Shown: positions 53,299-61,957 of the stretch, piece after piece
Numbering within the stretch: the stretch's first letter is position 1
Layout of the letters: each line of letters starts with the position of its first letter
Translations under genes and position numbers: made by a program
Notes under the pieces: model-generated
Told to the model about the DNA's origin: nothing
Databases searched by the model: none
The model's input: the letters and a program-made list of their open reading frames with translations, nothing else
Origin: Gammaproteobacteria bacterium
GTDB lineage: Bacteria; Pseudomonadota; Gammaproteobacteria; Thiohalomonadales; Thiohalomonadaceae
Assembly (NCBI GenBank): GCA_003252455.1
Contig: QKED01000094.1
Location: forward strand, 39,773 to 103,772
Direction of reading: 5' to 3'
Length of the DNA: 64,000 bases

Positions 53299-54120
53299 AT
53301 GTTCGAGCACGTCGACACCTACTGCATGTTCGTGGGCTACCCGCGTAGCGGCCACAGCCTGGTCGGCTCACTGCTCAACGCACACCCCGACCTGCTCATC
53401 TGCCACGAACTCGACGCCCTGGCGCTGCTGCGCGACGGCGCCCCGCGCGAGGCGATCTTCAGCCGGATCCAGGCGGAAGACGCACGCTTCGCCGCCAGCG
53501 AACGCCAAGATGTGTTCGGCTACGACTACGCCGTACCCGGCGCCTGGCAGGGGCGGATTCGCGACCTCAAGGTGATCGGCGACAAGAAGGGCGGGCGCTC
53601 CACCTGGTGGCTGCACGACGAGCCCTGGCTGCTCGACGAGCTGCGCGAGACGCTGCAACTGCCGATTCGTTTTATTCACGTACACCGCTCACCGTGGGAC
53701 AACATCGCCACCATCTCCACCCGCGGCCACACGCTCGACGCGGCTATCTCCTGGTATCGCGGCATGTGCGCGGCTATCGAGGGCATCAAGCAGCGCATCC
53801 CGACAGAGGAGCTGTTCGACCTGAGCCACGAGGCGTTCATCGCCGACCCCACCTCTCACCTCTATGCCCTGTGCGACTTCCTCGGCGTGGAGCGCAACGT
53901 GGAGTGGGCGCAGGCGTGTAGCAAAGTGGTCAACAAGTCACCGCACCAGAGCCGTTTCAAGGTCGAGTGGAGCGAGGCGCAAAAGGCGCTGGTGGCGCGC
54001 GAGATGGCGAAATACCCGTGGTTCGACGCCGAGGTGCTCGGCTTTGGCAGCAGCGAGTCCGGCAGCAGCAAGTCCGGCAGCAGCAAGTCCGGCAGCAGCA
54101 AGTCCGGCAGCAGCGAGTAG
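53299..54120 (+). CDS. Sulfotransferase family protein with SGSSK repeat tail
   Basis: 273 residues. PAPS-binding signature GYPRSGHSLVGSLLNAHP (13-30), a conserved DKKGGRSTWWL segment, and a 3'-phosphate site FIHVHRSPWDNIATIS (125-140) place it among the PAPS-dependent sulfotransferases. The ATG at 53299 follows AAGGGA; earlier codons lack family similarity. The last 24 residues are a pure GSSxS tail with alternating Glu/Lys, coded by a 15-bp DNA repeat at 54046-54117. It ends seven bases before the FAAL-ACP-C gene, which suggests sulfation of that enzyme's product (inference). Confidence 0.87.
   Translation: MFEHVDTYCMFVGYPRSGHSLVGSLLNAHPDLLICHELDALALLRDGAPREAIFSRIQAEDARFAASERQDVFGYDYAVPGAWQGRIRDLKVIGDKKGGRSTWWLHDEPWLLDELRETLQLPIRFIHVHRSPWDNIATISTRGHTLDAAISWYRGMCAAIEGIKQRIPTEELFDLSHEAFIADPTSHLYALCDFLGVERNVEWAQACSKVVNKSPHQSRFKVEWSEAQKALVAREMAKYPWFDAEVLGFGSSESGSSKSGSSKSGSSKSGSSE
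54046..54117 (+). repeat. 15-bp tandem repeat at the end of the sulfotransferase gene
   Basis: Four full units and one shortened unit of GGCAGCAGCRAGTCC, nearly identical, in frame. Changes in copy number would lengthen or shorten the Ser/Gly tail without a frameshift. Confidence 0.9.
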
Positions 54121-54127
54121 CCACCTC

Positions 54128-57100
54128 ATGAGCAGCCCCTACGAGACCTTCCTCGACCGCCTCGGCGCACTCGCGCAGGCGCGCCCCGATACCCACGCCT
54201 TCACCTTCCTGCCCCAGGGTGAGGAGGAGGCCGAGCCCATCAGCTACGCCGAGCTGGAGCGTCAGGCGCGCGCCATCGCCGCCCAGTTGCAACAGCTTGG
54301 TGTAGCTGATGGCCGCGTGTTGCTGCTCTACCCGCCGGGGCTTGCGTTCATCAGCGCCTTCCTCGGCACACTCTACGCCGGGGCCACCGCCGTGCCCGCC
54401 TACCCGCCGCGCGCCGGACGCTCGCTCGGGCGCCTACAGCGCATCCTCACCGACTGCGACGCGCGCTGCTGCCTCACCGTCGAGACCCTGCGCGACAAGG
54501 TCAGCGAGGGGCTCGCGGCAGAGGGGTGGACCCTGCCGGTGATCGCCAGCGACACCCTCGACCTGAACCTCGCTGCCGACTGGTCGCGCCCGCTGATAAA
54601 GGCCCAAACCCTCGCCTTCCTGCAGTACACCAGCGGCTCCACCGGCGACCCCAAGGGGGTACGCGTGACCCACGCCAACCTGATGGAGAACCAGCGGCGC
54701 ATGTACTCGGGCTTCGCCCATCAGCCGCACGACATCAGCGTCGGCTGGATGCCGCCGTTCCACGACATGGGGCTGATGGGGCTCTTCCTGCAGCCGCTGT
54801 TCGGCGGCACCCCGGCCATCTTCATGCCCCCGGTCGCCTTCACCGCGCGCCCGCTGCGCTGGCTGGAGGCGGTGACCCGCTACCGCGGCACCGCCATCGG
54901 CGGCCCCAACTTCGCCTACGACCTCTGCGTGCGCGCCGCCGAGGGGGCCGACCACTCTGGCGTTGATCTCTCGGGCCTCGACCTCTCCTCCCTGGAGCTG
55001 GCCACCAACGGCTCCGAGCCGGTACGCGTCGACACCCTGGAGCGCTTCGTGCGCACCTTCGCGCCCCACGGCTTTCGCCCCGAGGTGTTCATGCCCTGCT
55101 ACGGCATGGCCGAGACCACCCTCTTCGTCTGCGCCACCCCGCGCCACGTCGGCGGCACGCTGCTGCACCTCGACAGCGAGGCCCTCGGCCAGGGGCGCGT
55201 GGCCGAGTCCGACGCCCCCGACGCGCGCCGCGCCATCAGCTGCGGCCCGCCCGCCGAAGAGGTGGCCATCGTCGACCCCGAGAGCCACACCAAGTTGACC
55301 TCCGACCAGATCGGCGAGATCTGGCTGCGCGGCCCGAGCGTGGCCGATGGCTACTGGGGCGACCCGGAGCGCAGTCGCACCACCTTTAGCGCAGAGACCG
55401 ACGAGGGCGACGGCCCCTGGCTGCGCAGCGGCGACCTCGGCTTCCTGCGCCACGGCCAGCTCTACATCACCGGGCGCATCAAGGAGCTGATCATCATCCG
55501 TGGTCGCAACCACTATCCGCAGGACTTCGAGCGCAGCGCCGAGCTGGCCGCCGAGGCGGTGATGCCCCACGGCAGCGCCGCCTTCGCTATCGAGCTGGCG
55601 GGCAGCGAACGGCTGGCCATGGTCTGCGAGATCCAGCGCAGCCAGGTGCGCAAGATCGACGGCGCCGCCGTCTGCGCGGCGATCCGTGCACGCATCGCCG
55701 AAGAGCACGAGGTGCAGCCCGCCGCCGTGCTGCTGACCATCGCCGGGGGCGTGCCGCGCACCACCAGCGGCAAGATCCAGCGCCGGGGCTGTCGCGACGC
55801 CTTCCTGCAGGGGACGCTACGCGTGGTGGCCGAGTGGCGCGAGGTGCCCGCCTCCGCCAACACCTCCAACGACGCCCCGCCACGCGATGACCTCCCCGCC
55901 CTGACCGCCTGGCTCACCGCGCAGATCGCCGCGCGCATCGGCGTCGCCGCGGATGCCATCGACCCCAGCCTGCCCCTCGCCCGCCTCGGCCTCGACTCGC
56001 TGATGTCGGTGGAGCTGGGGCTCTGGCTGGAGCAGATGCTGGGCGCCGAAGGCAAGAGCTTCGGCCAGAGCCTGACCCTCGACTACTCCAGCATCGACCA
56101 GCTCGCCCGCCACCTTTGTGCACAGCCGAGCGATTGCGCGCAACCGAGCGACGCCCCCGCAGCGCAAGCCACGCCGCGTGAGATGCCCGCCACGGCGTTT
56201 CAGCAGCTCATCTACCGCGACCAGGGCCAGGCCCCCGGCAGTGGTCTGCTGTTCGAGGTGAGCGGGCCACTGACCGCCACTCAGGTGGCCGAGAGCCTGC
56301 AACGCCTCGTCGCGCGCCACGACCTACTGCGCTGCGCCTTCGAGGCGCGCGAGGACGGGCTCTGGCTGCTCCCGGAACAACCCGCTCTCATCGAGGTGAT
56401 CACCCTCGACGGCACCGGGCAGGACGAGGCCGAGCTACTGCACCAGATCCACGCCCTCGCTACGCAACCCTTCGACCTGCACCAGCCACCGCTACTGCGC
56501 CCCATCCTGGTCAGCCTCGCCCCCGAGCGCCACTGGCTCGGCCTCGCCCTACACCACCTGCTCTACGACGCCGTCGCCCTGCTCGACTTCCTCTCCCAGT
56601 GGCTCGCCGCACTGGACGTGGAGACGGCCCCCGCCAGCCCCACGGGCTCCTTCCTCTCCCGTGCCGCGCAGCTCAATACCGCCACACCCACCCCGGCGAG
56701 CCGCGCCTGGTGGGCCGAGCGCCTGGCCGGGGCCGCCTGGCCCCCGGTGCCCCACGACCGCCCCGCATCACCCCCGCGCGTCCTCCCCGCCGGGGCCATC
56801 ACCCTGGAGGGGCCGGAGCTGCAAGCATTCGAAACCCTGGCCCGCAGTGCCCAGACGCCTTTGAACGCCGTCATCTGCGCCGCCTGGGCTTTGGCCATGT
56901 GCAGCGTGCTCAAGGTTGAGGAGTTCGCCGCCGCCTACCCCGTATCTACCCGCACGCTCGACGACACCACCACCCTCGGTCCGCTGATCAACGACCTGGT
57001 CCTGCGCCTCGGCCCGCTGGAGGACGAAAACACCACCGGCTACATCACCCGCATCGGCCAGCAGATGCAGCAGGCCGTGGCCCACGCCGAACTGCCCTAC

Positions 57101-57454
57101 ATCGAACAGCTCAGGGCCTTCGGCGCCGCCGACGGCCCCCTCACCCCGGCGATCTACGCCTACTACGACCTCACGCGCATGCCCGCCAGCGCCCCGCTGC
57201 GCCAGCTACTGCGCGGCGAGGCGTGTCAGAGCGGCGCAGTGACGCTGCAACAACGCCCCCTGCCGCCCCTCTCTCAGGCGCGCCCCTTCGACTACTTCGC
57301 CAACGTCACCCACGAGGGCGACCGGCTGCGCGCCACCCTGCTGGTGCAGGAGTCGCGCGTCGGGTGTGCACTGGGGGAGTTGATCGTGCAGCGCTGGGAG
57401 GCGATTCTAGGGCACTTTGTCGCCCACCCCGATGCAGCGATTGAGGGGCTCTGA
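54128..57454 (+). CDS. FAAL-type AMP ligase - acyl carrier - condensation protein
   Basis: 1108 residues with three domains. Residues 1 to about 580 are a fatty acyl-AMP ligase-like adenylation domain (YTSGSTGDPKG at 167-177, PPFHDMGLMG, YGMAETT, GRIKELIIIRGRNHYPQD, TTSGKIQRR). Residues about 595-660 are a carrier domain with the phosphopantetheine serine S624 in LGLDSLMS. Residues about 690-1105 are a condensation-type domain with H809-H810-x-x-x-D814 followed by Ala in place of the usual Gly. It would load a fatty acid onto the carrier and transfer it to an amine or alcohol. No second carrier or thioesterase is present, so the acceptor may be a free small molecule. The same frame runs upstream, but the ATG at 54128 begins the family N-terminus. 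Confidence 0.9.
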   Translation: MSSPYETFLDRLGALAQARPDTHAFTFLPQGEEEAEPISYAELERQARAIAAQLQQLGVADGRVLLLYPPGLAFISAFLGTLYAGATAVPAYPPRAGRSLGRLQRILTDCDARCCLTVETLRDKVSEGLAAEGWTLPVIASDTLDLNLAADWSRPLIKAQTLAFLQYTSGSTGDPKGVRVTHANLMENQRRMYSGFAHQPHDISVGWMPPFHDMGLMGLFLQPLFGGTPAIFMPPVAFTARPLRWLEAVTRYRGTAIGGPNFAYDLCVRAAEGADHSGVDLSGLDLSSLELATNGSEPVRVDTLERFVRTFAPHGFRPEVFMPCYGMAETTLFVCATPRHVGGTLLHLDSEALGQGRVAESDAPDARRAISCGPPAEEVAIVDPESHTKLTSDQIGEIWLRGPSVADGYWGDPERSRTTFSAETDEGDGPWLRSGDLGFLRHGQLYITGRIKELIIIRGRNHYPQDFERSAELAAEAVMPHGSAAFAIELAGSERLAMVCEIQRSQVRKIDGAAVCAAIRARIAEEHEVQPAAVLLTIAGGVPRTTSGKIQRRGCRDAFLQGTLRVVAEWREVPASANTSNDAPPRDDLPALTAWLTAQIAARIGVAADAIDPSLPLARLGLDSLMSVELGLWLEQMLGAEGKSFGQSLTLDYSSIDQLARHLCAQPSDCAQPSDAPAAQATPREMPATAFQQLIYRDQGQAPGSGLLFEVSGPLTATQVAESLQRLVARHDLLRCAFEAREDGLWLLPEQPALIEVITLDGTGQDEAELLHQIHALATQPFDLHQPPLLRPILVSLAPERHWLGLALHHLLYDAVALLDFLSQWLAALDVETAPASPTGSFLSRAAQLNTATPTPASRAWWAERLAGAAWPPVPHDRPASPPRVLPAGAITLEGPELQAFETLARSAQTPLNAVICAAWALAMCSVLKVEEFAAAYPVSTRTLDDTTTLGPLINDLVLRLGPLEDENTTGYITRIGQQMQQAVAHAELPYIEQLRAFGAADGPLTPAIYAYYDLTRMPASAPLRQLLRGEACQSGAVTLQQRPLPPLSQARPFDYFANVTHEGDRLRATLLVQESRVGCALGELIVQRWEAILGHFVAHPDAAIEGL

Positions 57455-57510
57455 TGGCACTTGCCAACGCCACGAAGACACGCTGAAGAAGGGGCTGTCA
57501 GGGGCGTGGC

Positions 57511-58015
57511 CATCGCGCCCATGGGGCGCTCCTACAAGATGGTCATCTCCCGTAGGAGCGGGCCATGCCCGCGACAGCCCGTCCATCGCGCCCATCGGGC
57601 GCTCCTACAAGATGGTCATCTCCCGTAGGAGCGGGCCATGCCCGCGACAGCCCGTCCATCGCGCCCATGGGGCGCTCCTACAAGATGGTCATCTCCCGTA
57701 GGAGCGGGCCATGCCCGCGACAGCCCGTCCATCGCACCCATCGGGCGCTCCTACAAGATGGTCATCTCCCCTAGGAGCGGGCCATGCCCGCGACAGCAGC
57801 CCGTCCATCGCGCCCATGGGGCGCTCCTACAAGATGATCATCTCCCGTAGGAGCGGGCCATGCCCGCGACAGCCCGTCCATCGCGCCCATGGGGCGCTCC
57901 TACAAGATGGTCATCCTCGGTAGGAGCGGGCCATGCCCGCGACAGCCCGTCCATCGCGCCCATGGGGCGCTCCTACAAGATGGTCATCCTCGGTAGGAGC
58001 GGGCCATGCCCGCGA
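57511..58015. repeat. Tandem REP/BIME-like array, 73-bp period
   Basis: Seven copies of a head beginning GTAGGAGCGGGCCATGCCCG start at 57552, 57625, 57698, 57771 (with C for the first G), 57847, 57920 and 57993. Spacings are 73 bp, with one of 76. Each alternates with an inverted partner containing GCGCCCATGGGGCGCTCCTAC. Both elements can form GC-rich hairpins with three-base loops. The GTAG head is characteristic of REP elements moved by RAYT-type transposases; no RAYT gene is in the window. Confidence 0.9.
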
Positions 58016-58182
58016 TGCCGCTGACTCGACCACCACCCTAGAGAGTCGTCGACGTCATACCACCGCAACAACCGTCCGCCACTTTCAGTACTCACCCCGT
58101 TCGCGTAAACCCTTAAACTGTCGCTCTCTGTGCCTGCGTGGCGCATTCACCGACCCTAGACGGCCACCCAAAGGAGTCCCCC
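58016..58182. other. Leader of the ABC exporter gene
   Basis: 167 bases after the REP array with no gene. It ends with a strong AAGGAG Shine-Dalgarno (58171-58176). No convincing promoter hexamer pair; the best -10-like sequence is TAAACT near 58121. Confidence 0.4.
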
Positions 58183-60390
58183 ATGTCCGATCGTCCCCCC
58201 GAGGGCAGCGCCCCCCGCAGCGGCCTCGCCGCGCTCTGGACGATCACCCGCCTGCGCACCGCCCTCGGCGTGGCGGCGGCGGCCCTGACCATCCTCTTCT
58301 CCCTACTGCACATCGCCGCCCCCTTCCTGATCCAGGACATGGTCGACAAGGCGCTGCCCGCGCAGGACCTGACGCGCCTCACCATCGACGCGGCGATCCT
58401 CCTCGGCGTCTCTCTGTTTCAGGCGCTGCTGCTCTGGTGGCGCGCCGACCTACTCTCGCGCTTCGCCGCCGAGATCGCCCACACCCTGCGCAACCGCATG
58501 CTCGCGCGGGTGCAGACACGCCCGCTGGCGGAGCTGAGCGGCGGCTCGCTGCCCGAGCTACAGGCGCTCTTCTCCCAGCACATCGCCACCCTGCGCACCT
58601 TCCTGGTCGGCGCCGGGCCGCGCATGCTCGGCGGCATCGCCATGGCCGGGGTGAGCGTGCTGTTCCTCTTCATCGTCGAGTGGCGCCTGGCCATCGCCAC
58701 CTTAGTCGGCGGCGCCCTCTCCACCCTGCTCCCCTCCGGTGCGGCCAAGCGCTTCAAGGCGGCGGCGCAGGACCAGGCCAAGGGCGAGCGCACCCTGGGT
58801 GACTGCCTCAGCGATGTGCTCAAACAGCAGCCGGTGATCCGCGCCTTCGACCGCGCCAGCCACTGGCGCTCGCGCTTTGACCGCTTCGCCGGTGAGCTGG
58901 CCGACACCGAGCGCCAGAGCGCCTTCTGGAGCCTGGTGGCGCACCTTGCCACGGTGAGCGGGATGATCCTGGTGCGCCTGATGGTGGTGGTCTACGGGGT
59001 CTACCTCACCTTCACCGGGCAGATGAGCATGGGCGAGCTGCTCGGCTTCCTCGCCCTGGTGGTCAATGTGATCAACGGCGTGTTCCAGATCACCGACGAC
59101 GTGCCGCTGACCCTCTCCGCCCTCGACAGCGGCCAGCGCATCGCCACGCTGCTCGATGACCCGGATGCCGTCGATGCTGATCGCACGGGCGGCGCCACCG
59201 CCCCGCCGCTGCGCCAAGGCATCCGCCTCGACAAGGTCTCCTTCGGCTACGTGCCGGGGCGCCTGGCGGTAGAGGATCTGAGCCTCGCCCTGCCCGCCAA
59301 GGGGCGCGTGGCGCTGGTGGGCGCCAGCGGCTCGGGCAAGAGCACCCTGCTCTCGCTGCTGCTCGGCGCCAATCCACCCGAGTCGGGCCAGGTGCTGTGG
59401 GACGACTGCGAGCTACAGGGACTCGACCCCGCCTCGCTGCGCGCACGCCTCGCCGTGGTGTTTCAGGACACCACGCTGTTCCGCCTCACGGTGGCCGAGA
59501 ACATCCGCATGGGGCGGCTCGACGCCGACGACGCCCAGGTGGAGCGCGCCGCCCGCGCCGCAGGCATCCACGAGGTGATCGCCGCGCTGCCCGAGGGCTA
59601 CGCCACCGAGCTGAGCGCCGACGGCGGCAACCTCTCCGGTGGCCAGCGCCAGCGCATCGCCCTGGCCCGCGCCCTGGTGCGCTCGCCCGACGTGCTGCTG
59701 CTCGACGAGGCGACCAGCGCCCTCGACCCGGAGACCGAGGCGGCCATCGGCGAGACCCTCAAGCGTCTGGGCGACCAGTGCCTGGTCATCTCCGTCACCC
59801 ACCGCCTCACCACGGTGTGCGACTTCGACCAGATCTGGGTGCTGGCCAACGGGCGCGTGGCGGAGCACGGCAGCCACGCCGAGCTGGTGGCGCATGGTGG
59901 CCCCTACGCCACCCTCTTCGCCCGCCAGAGCGGCATGTCGGTGAGCGAGGATGGGCGCATGGCCACCGCCACCCCCGAGTGGCTCGCCACTGTGCCGCTG
60001 CTGGCGCACCTCGACGCGGCGCAGCGCAGCACCCTGGCCCAACGCCTGGTGCTGGAGCGCGTCGCCGTGGGCGAGATCGTCATCCAGCAGGGCGACCGTG
60101 GCGACAGCATGTACCTCATCGCCCGTGGCGAGGCGGCGGTGGTGGTGACCGGCGCCGACGGCGAGGAGCAGACCGTGGGCCGACTGTTCGACGGCGACCA
60201 CTTCGGCGAGCTGGCCCTGCTGCGCGACACCCCGCGCATGGCCACCGTGCGTGCGCGCACCGACCTACTGCTCTGCGCCCTGGCCAAGGCAGAGCTGGAG
60301 CGGTTGCTGGAGGAGGCGCCCGAGACCCGCGCCCTGCTCGAAGCCGAGGTGCTCAGGCGTGAGGCGCAGAGTGGTGCCAATGAAGAATAG
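58183..60390 (+). CDS. ABC exporter (membrane + ATPase) with C-terminal cyclic-nucleotide-binding-type domain
   Basis: 735 residues. Residues about 20-310 hold six membrane helices of the type I exporter fold. The ATPase domain has Walker A GASGSGKST (380-388), signature LSGGQRQ, Walker B VLLLDEATSA and H-loop THRL. From about residue 605 a cNMP-binding-type domain follows (GEIVIQQGDRGDSMYLIARG, then FGELALLRDTPRMATVRA), so a small ligand may gate transport. The domain order is that of lipid, peptide or protein exporters. The ATG at 58183, six bases after AAGGAG, is preferred over an ATG at 58138. Proximity to the FAAL-ACP-C gene suggests export of its product, though the REP array separates them. 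Confidence 0.92.
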   Translation: MSDRPPEGSAPRSGLAALWTITRLRTALGVAAAALTILFSLLHIAAPFLIQDMVDKALPAQDLTRLTIDAAILLGVSLFQALLLWWRADLLSRFAAEIAHTLRNRMLARVQTRPLAELSGGSLPELQALFSQHIATLRTFLVGAGPRMLGGIAMAGVSVLFLFIVEWRLAIATLVGGALSTLLPSGAAKRFKAAAQDQAKGERTLGDCLSDVLKQQPVIRAFDRASHWRSRFDRFAGELADTERQSAFWSLVAHLATVSGMILVRLMVVVYGVYLTFTGQMSMGELLGFLALVVNVINGVFQITDDVPLTLSALDSGQRIATLLDDPDAVDADRTGGATAPPLRQGIRLDKVSFGYVPGRLAVEDLSLALPAKGRVALVGASGSGKSTLLSLLLGANPPESGQVLWDDCELQGLDPASLRARLAVVFQDTTLFRLTVAENIRMGRLDADDAQVERAARAAGIHEVIAALPEGYATELSADGGNLSGGQRQRIALARALVRSPDVLLLDEATSALDPETEAAIGETLKRLGDQCLVISVTHRLTTVCDFDQIWVLANGRVAEHGSHAELVAHGGPYATLFARQSGMSVSEDGRMATATPEWLATVPLLAHLDAAQRSTLAQRLVLERVAVGEIVIQQGDRGDSMYLIARGEAAVVVTGADGEEQTVGRLFDGDHFGELALLRDTPRMATVRARTDLLLCALAKAELERLLEEAPETRALLEAEVLRREAQSGANEE

Positions 60391-60405
60391 CCACGGAGCA
60401 CGGAG
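60391..60405 (+). repeat. Left member of an inverted CCACGGAG repeat pair
   Basis: CCACGGAGCACGGAG; the reverse complement of the right member (61958-61973) is CCACGGAGGCACGGAG, differing by one inserted G. Related sequences are widely scattered outside genes in many bacteria (general knowledge). Confidence 0.6.
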
Positions 60406-60423
60406 AAAGATGGTGTATCGCGT

Positions 60424-60598
60424 GTAGGTTGGGTTAGGTGCGCATCACCCGCGCACTCACAGTGACCACCGCCCTCTGCGCGCAGCGTAACCCAACATGG
60501 AACCTACGCCCGCCCCCTGGAAGTCGGGTTACGCGGCGCGAATAGCTCGGCGGCATCTGAAGTTGAGCAGGGGTGCGCCGCTAACCCGACCTACGCAC
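60424..60598 (+). repeat. Long interspersed repeat, copy 1 (full)
   Basis: Begins GTAGGTTGGGTTAGGTGCGC, includes CGCAGCGTAACCCAAC, and ends GCCGCTAACCCGACCTACGC. It has internal inverted complementarity (GTTGGGTTA with TAACCCAAC; GTCGGGTTA with TAACCCGAC), so it could fold into two hairpins. Confidence 0.8.
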
Positions 60599-60849
60599 TA
60601 TTTCGTTCACTTCCACTAACTTGCATGTTGTGTCTCGTTCGAGGAGTGGTATCCTTTCGCTCTAACTGTTTGGCGACGCACTAGATCGCCCAGTAGATCT
60701 ACGTTTCGCCTCGGGTGGCGCTCAGTAGTCCCAATCCACCCAGCCATCCACACACCCTCGACACGAATTGAATGGTCGGCGATTCGTCCAGACTGTTCGA
60801 TTGATGATGGAGGGATAGTAAGCCCCCACCTGACAAGGAGTCTAATTGC

Positions 60850-61467
60850 ATGTTTTTCGAAGTTTTACTAGGCCTTTGGATCGCCTCAGCCATAGTCATA
60901 TTTTCTTTCTCAAGAAGTGTAGTTCACATCATTGGCGGTGGCTTTATCTGTGGAGCGTTGCTTATTCTCGTTGTTAACCCTGTTTTAAAGCGCTTCGGTA
61001 TCGAAATCTCACCTCCCGCGAACTCTCAAACAGAACTGTTCCAGCCACCAAGGACGCCAGGCTTCGATACTGCACGGATTCGTAGTGTTATCACACAAGA
61101 GTCAGAGTTTTTTGGAATTGAGGCTTGGGAACCATCAGCCACCGAGGAAGGTGTACTGGTCGCGATCAACCATAAGAGTCGTATTGCCTATAACTCATTT
61201 CACGATGCCGTGACGGTAGATGTCGTCCCCACGAGTCCGAATGAACTAGTTAACGGAATGCTAGTCTGCGCGGCACTGGGAAAGATTGGTTTCCAGTTGC
61301 CACTTAACTCCGGTGACTCGATCACTAGCCAACTGATAAAAATCAACACAGATAGCGTTGAAACAATGTCTTCACACACTCTGATCCATAATGGTGTTGT
61401 CTATAAAGTTTATTATTCTACGCAACCCATCAGGCTCTTATCGTGCAATGTTTCCCCTGCCAATTAA
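60850..61467 (+). CDS. Orphan membrane-anchored protein, AT-richer than neighbours
   Basis: 205 residues, not recognised. Two hydrophobic segments at about 4-21 and 25-45 form an N-terminal hairpin anchor; the rest is a soluble domain of mixed alpha/beta character with no motif I can name. The start is supported by AAGGAG nine bases upstream. Codon use and base composition are clearly more AT-rich than every neighbouring gene, and it is bracketed by copies of a long repeat and by an inverted CCACGGAG pair. Together these suggest acquisition from elsewhere. A role in this locus cannot be inferred. Confidence 0.75.
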   Translation: MFFEVLLGLWIASAIVIFSFSRSVVHIIGGGFICGALLILVVNPVLKRFGIEISPPANSQTELFQPPRTPGFDTARIRSVITQESEFFGIEAWEPSATEEGVLVAINHKSRIAYNSFHDAVTVDVVPTSPNELVNGMLVCAALGKIGFQLPLNSGDSITSQLIKINTDSVETMSSHTLIHNGVVYKVYYSTQPIRLLSCNVSPAN

Positions 61468-61506
61468 CCCATTACTTAGTTAAGAACATCTTTGCTATAG
61501 GCGAAT

Positions 61507-61598
61507 GCCCGCCCCCTGGAAGTCGGGTTACGCGGCGCGAATAGCTCGGCAGCATCTGAAAGTGAGCAGGTGTGCGCCGCTAACCCGACCTACGCACT
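61507..61598 (+). repeat. Long interspersed repeat, partial copy
   Basis: Matches the second half of the copy at 60424-60598, from GCCCGCCCCCTGGAAGTCGG to the CTACGCAC end, with few differences. It lacks the GTAGGTTGGG half. Confidence 0.8.
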
Positions 61599-61619
61599 TG
61601 ATGCTCACGTGAGGAGCTA

Positions 61620-61670
61620 CAAGCCAACGGCTGCGTTGTTTGGATTCTGCATCTTCAAGCCGTTGGCTTG
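61620..61670. repeat. Hairpin-forming inverted repeat
   Basis: CAAGCCAACGGCT (61620-61632) is the exact reverse complement of AGCCGTTGGCTTG (61658-61670), loop 25 bases. GGAG and CTCC extend the stem after three mispaired bases. It could terminate transcription or be another REP-like family. Confidence 0.75.
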
Positions 61671-61747
61671 AAACTCCGCACAGCAAAACGCTGCGCCTCG
61701 TTCCTCGGCACACCCTATAGTGATTTCGAAGGAGTGGAATCGAGCAG

Positions 61748-61935
61748 GTAGGTTGGGTTAGGTGCGCATCACCACGCACTCACGCTAGCCACCGCCCTCT
61801 GCGCGCAGCGTAACCCAACATGGAGCCTGCGCCCGCCCCCGGGATGTCGGGTTACGCGGCGCGAATAGCTCGACGGCATCCGAGATCAAGCATCCGAGAT
61901 TGAGCAGGGGTGCGCCGCTAACCCGACCTCCTCAC
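61748..61935 (+). repeat. Long interspersed repeat, copy 2 (full)
   Basis: Same order as the copy at 60424-60598, with a short internal duplication (CATCCGAGAT, then again CATCCGAGAT) near its end that makes it about 13 bases longer. Confidence 0.8.
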
Positions 61936-61957
61936 TCAACGGCTGTTCCTCTGTGTC

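Larger units (their letters stand above)
60391..60849. other. Repeat-bearing intergenic region
   Basis: 459 bases. Starts with CCACGGAGCACGGAG (60391-60405), an element whose inverted copy lies at 61958-61973. Contains a full copy of a roughly 175-bp repeat (60424-60598). The remaining part is the leader of the orphan gene, ending with AAGGAG at 60835-60840; TTGTGT and TATCCT near 60635-60655 form a weak promoter candidate. Confidence 0.55.

Noticed and set aside
53864..54127. Extended N-terminus of the FAAL protein
   Set aside because: It would overlap most of the sulfotransferase 3' half in another frame; the extra residues are Arg/Ser/Ala-rich shadow sequence, and the ATG at 54128 begins the recognisable ligase.
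57511..58015. CRISPR array
   Set aside because: Repeats are contiguous 73-bp units without variable spacers, made of alternating REP hairpins, and no cas genes are present.
57417..58017. Short proteins repeated through the REP array
   Set aside because: The 73-bp period is not a multiple of three, so each frame simply re-reads the repeat; there is no independent coding evidence.
61528..61779. Minus-strand frame in the repeat region
   Set aside because: It runs across repeat copies and the 13-bp hairpin with no coding features.
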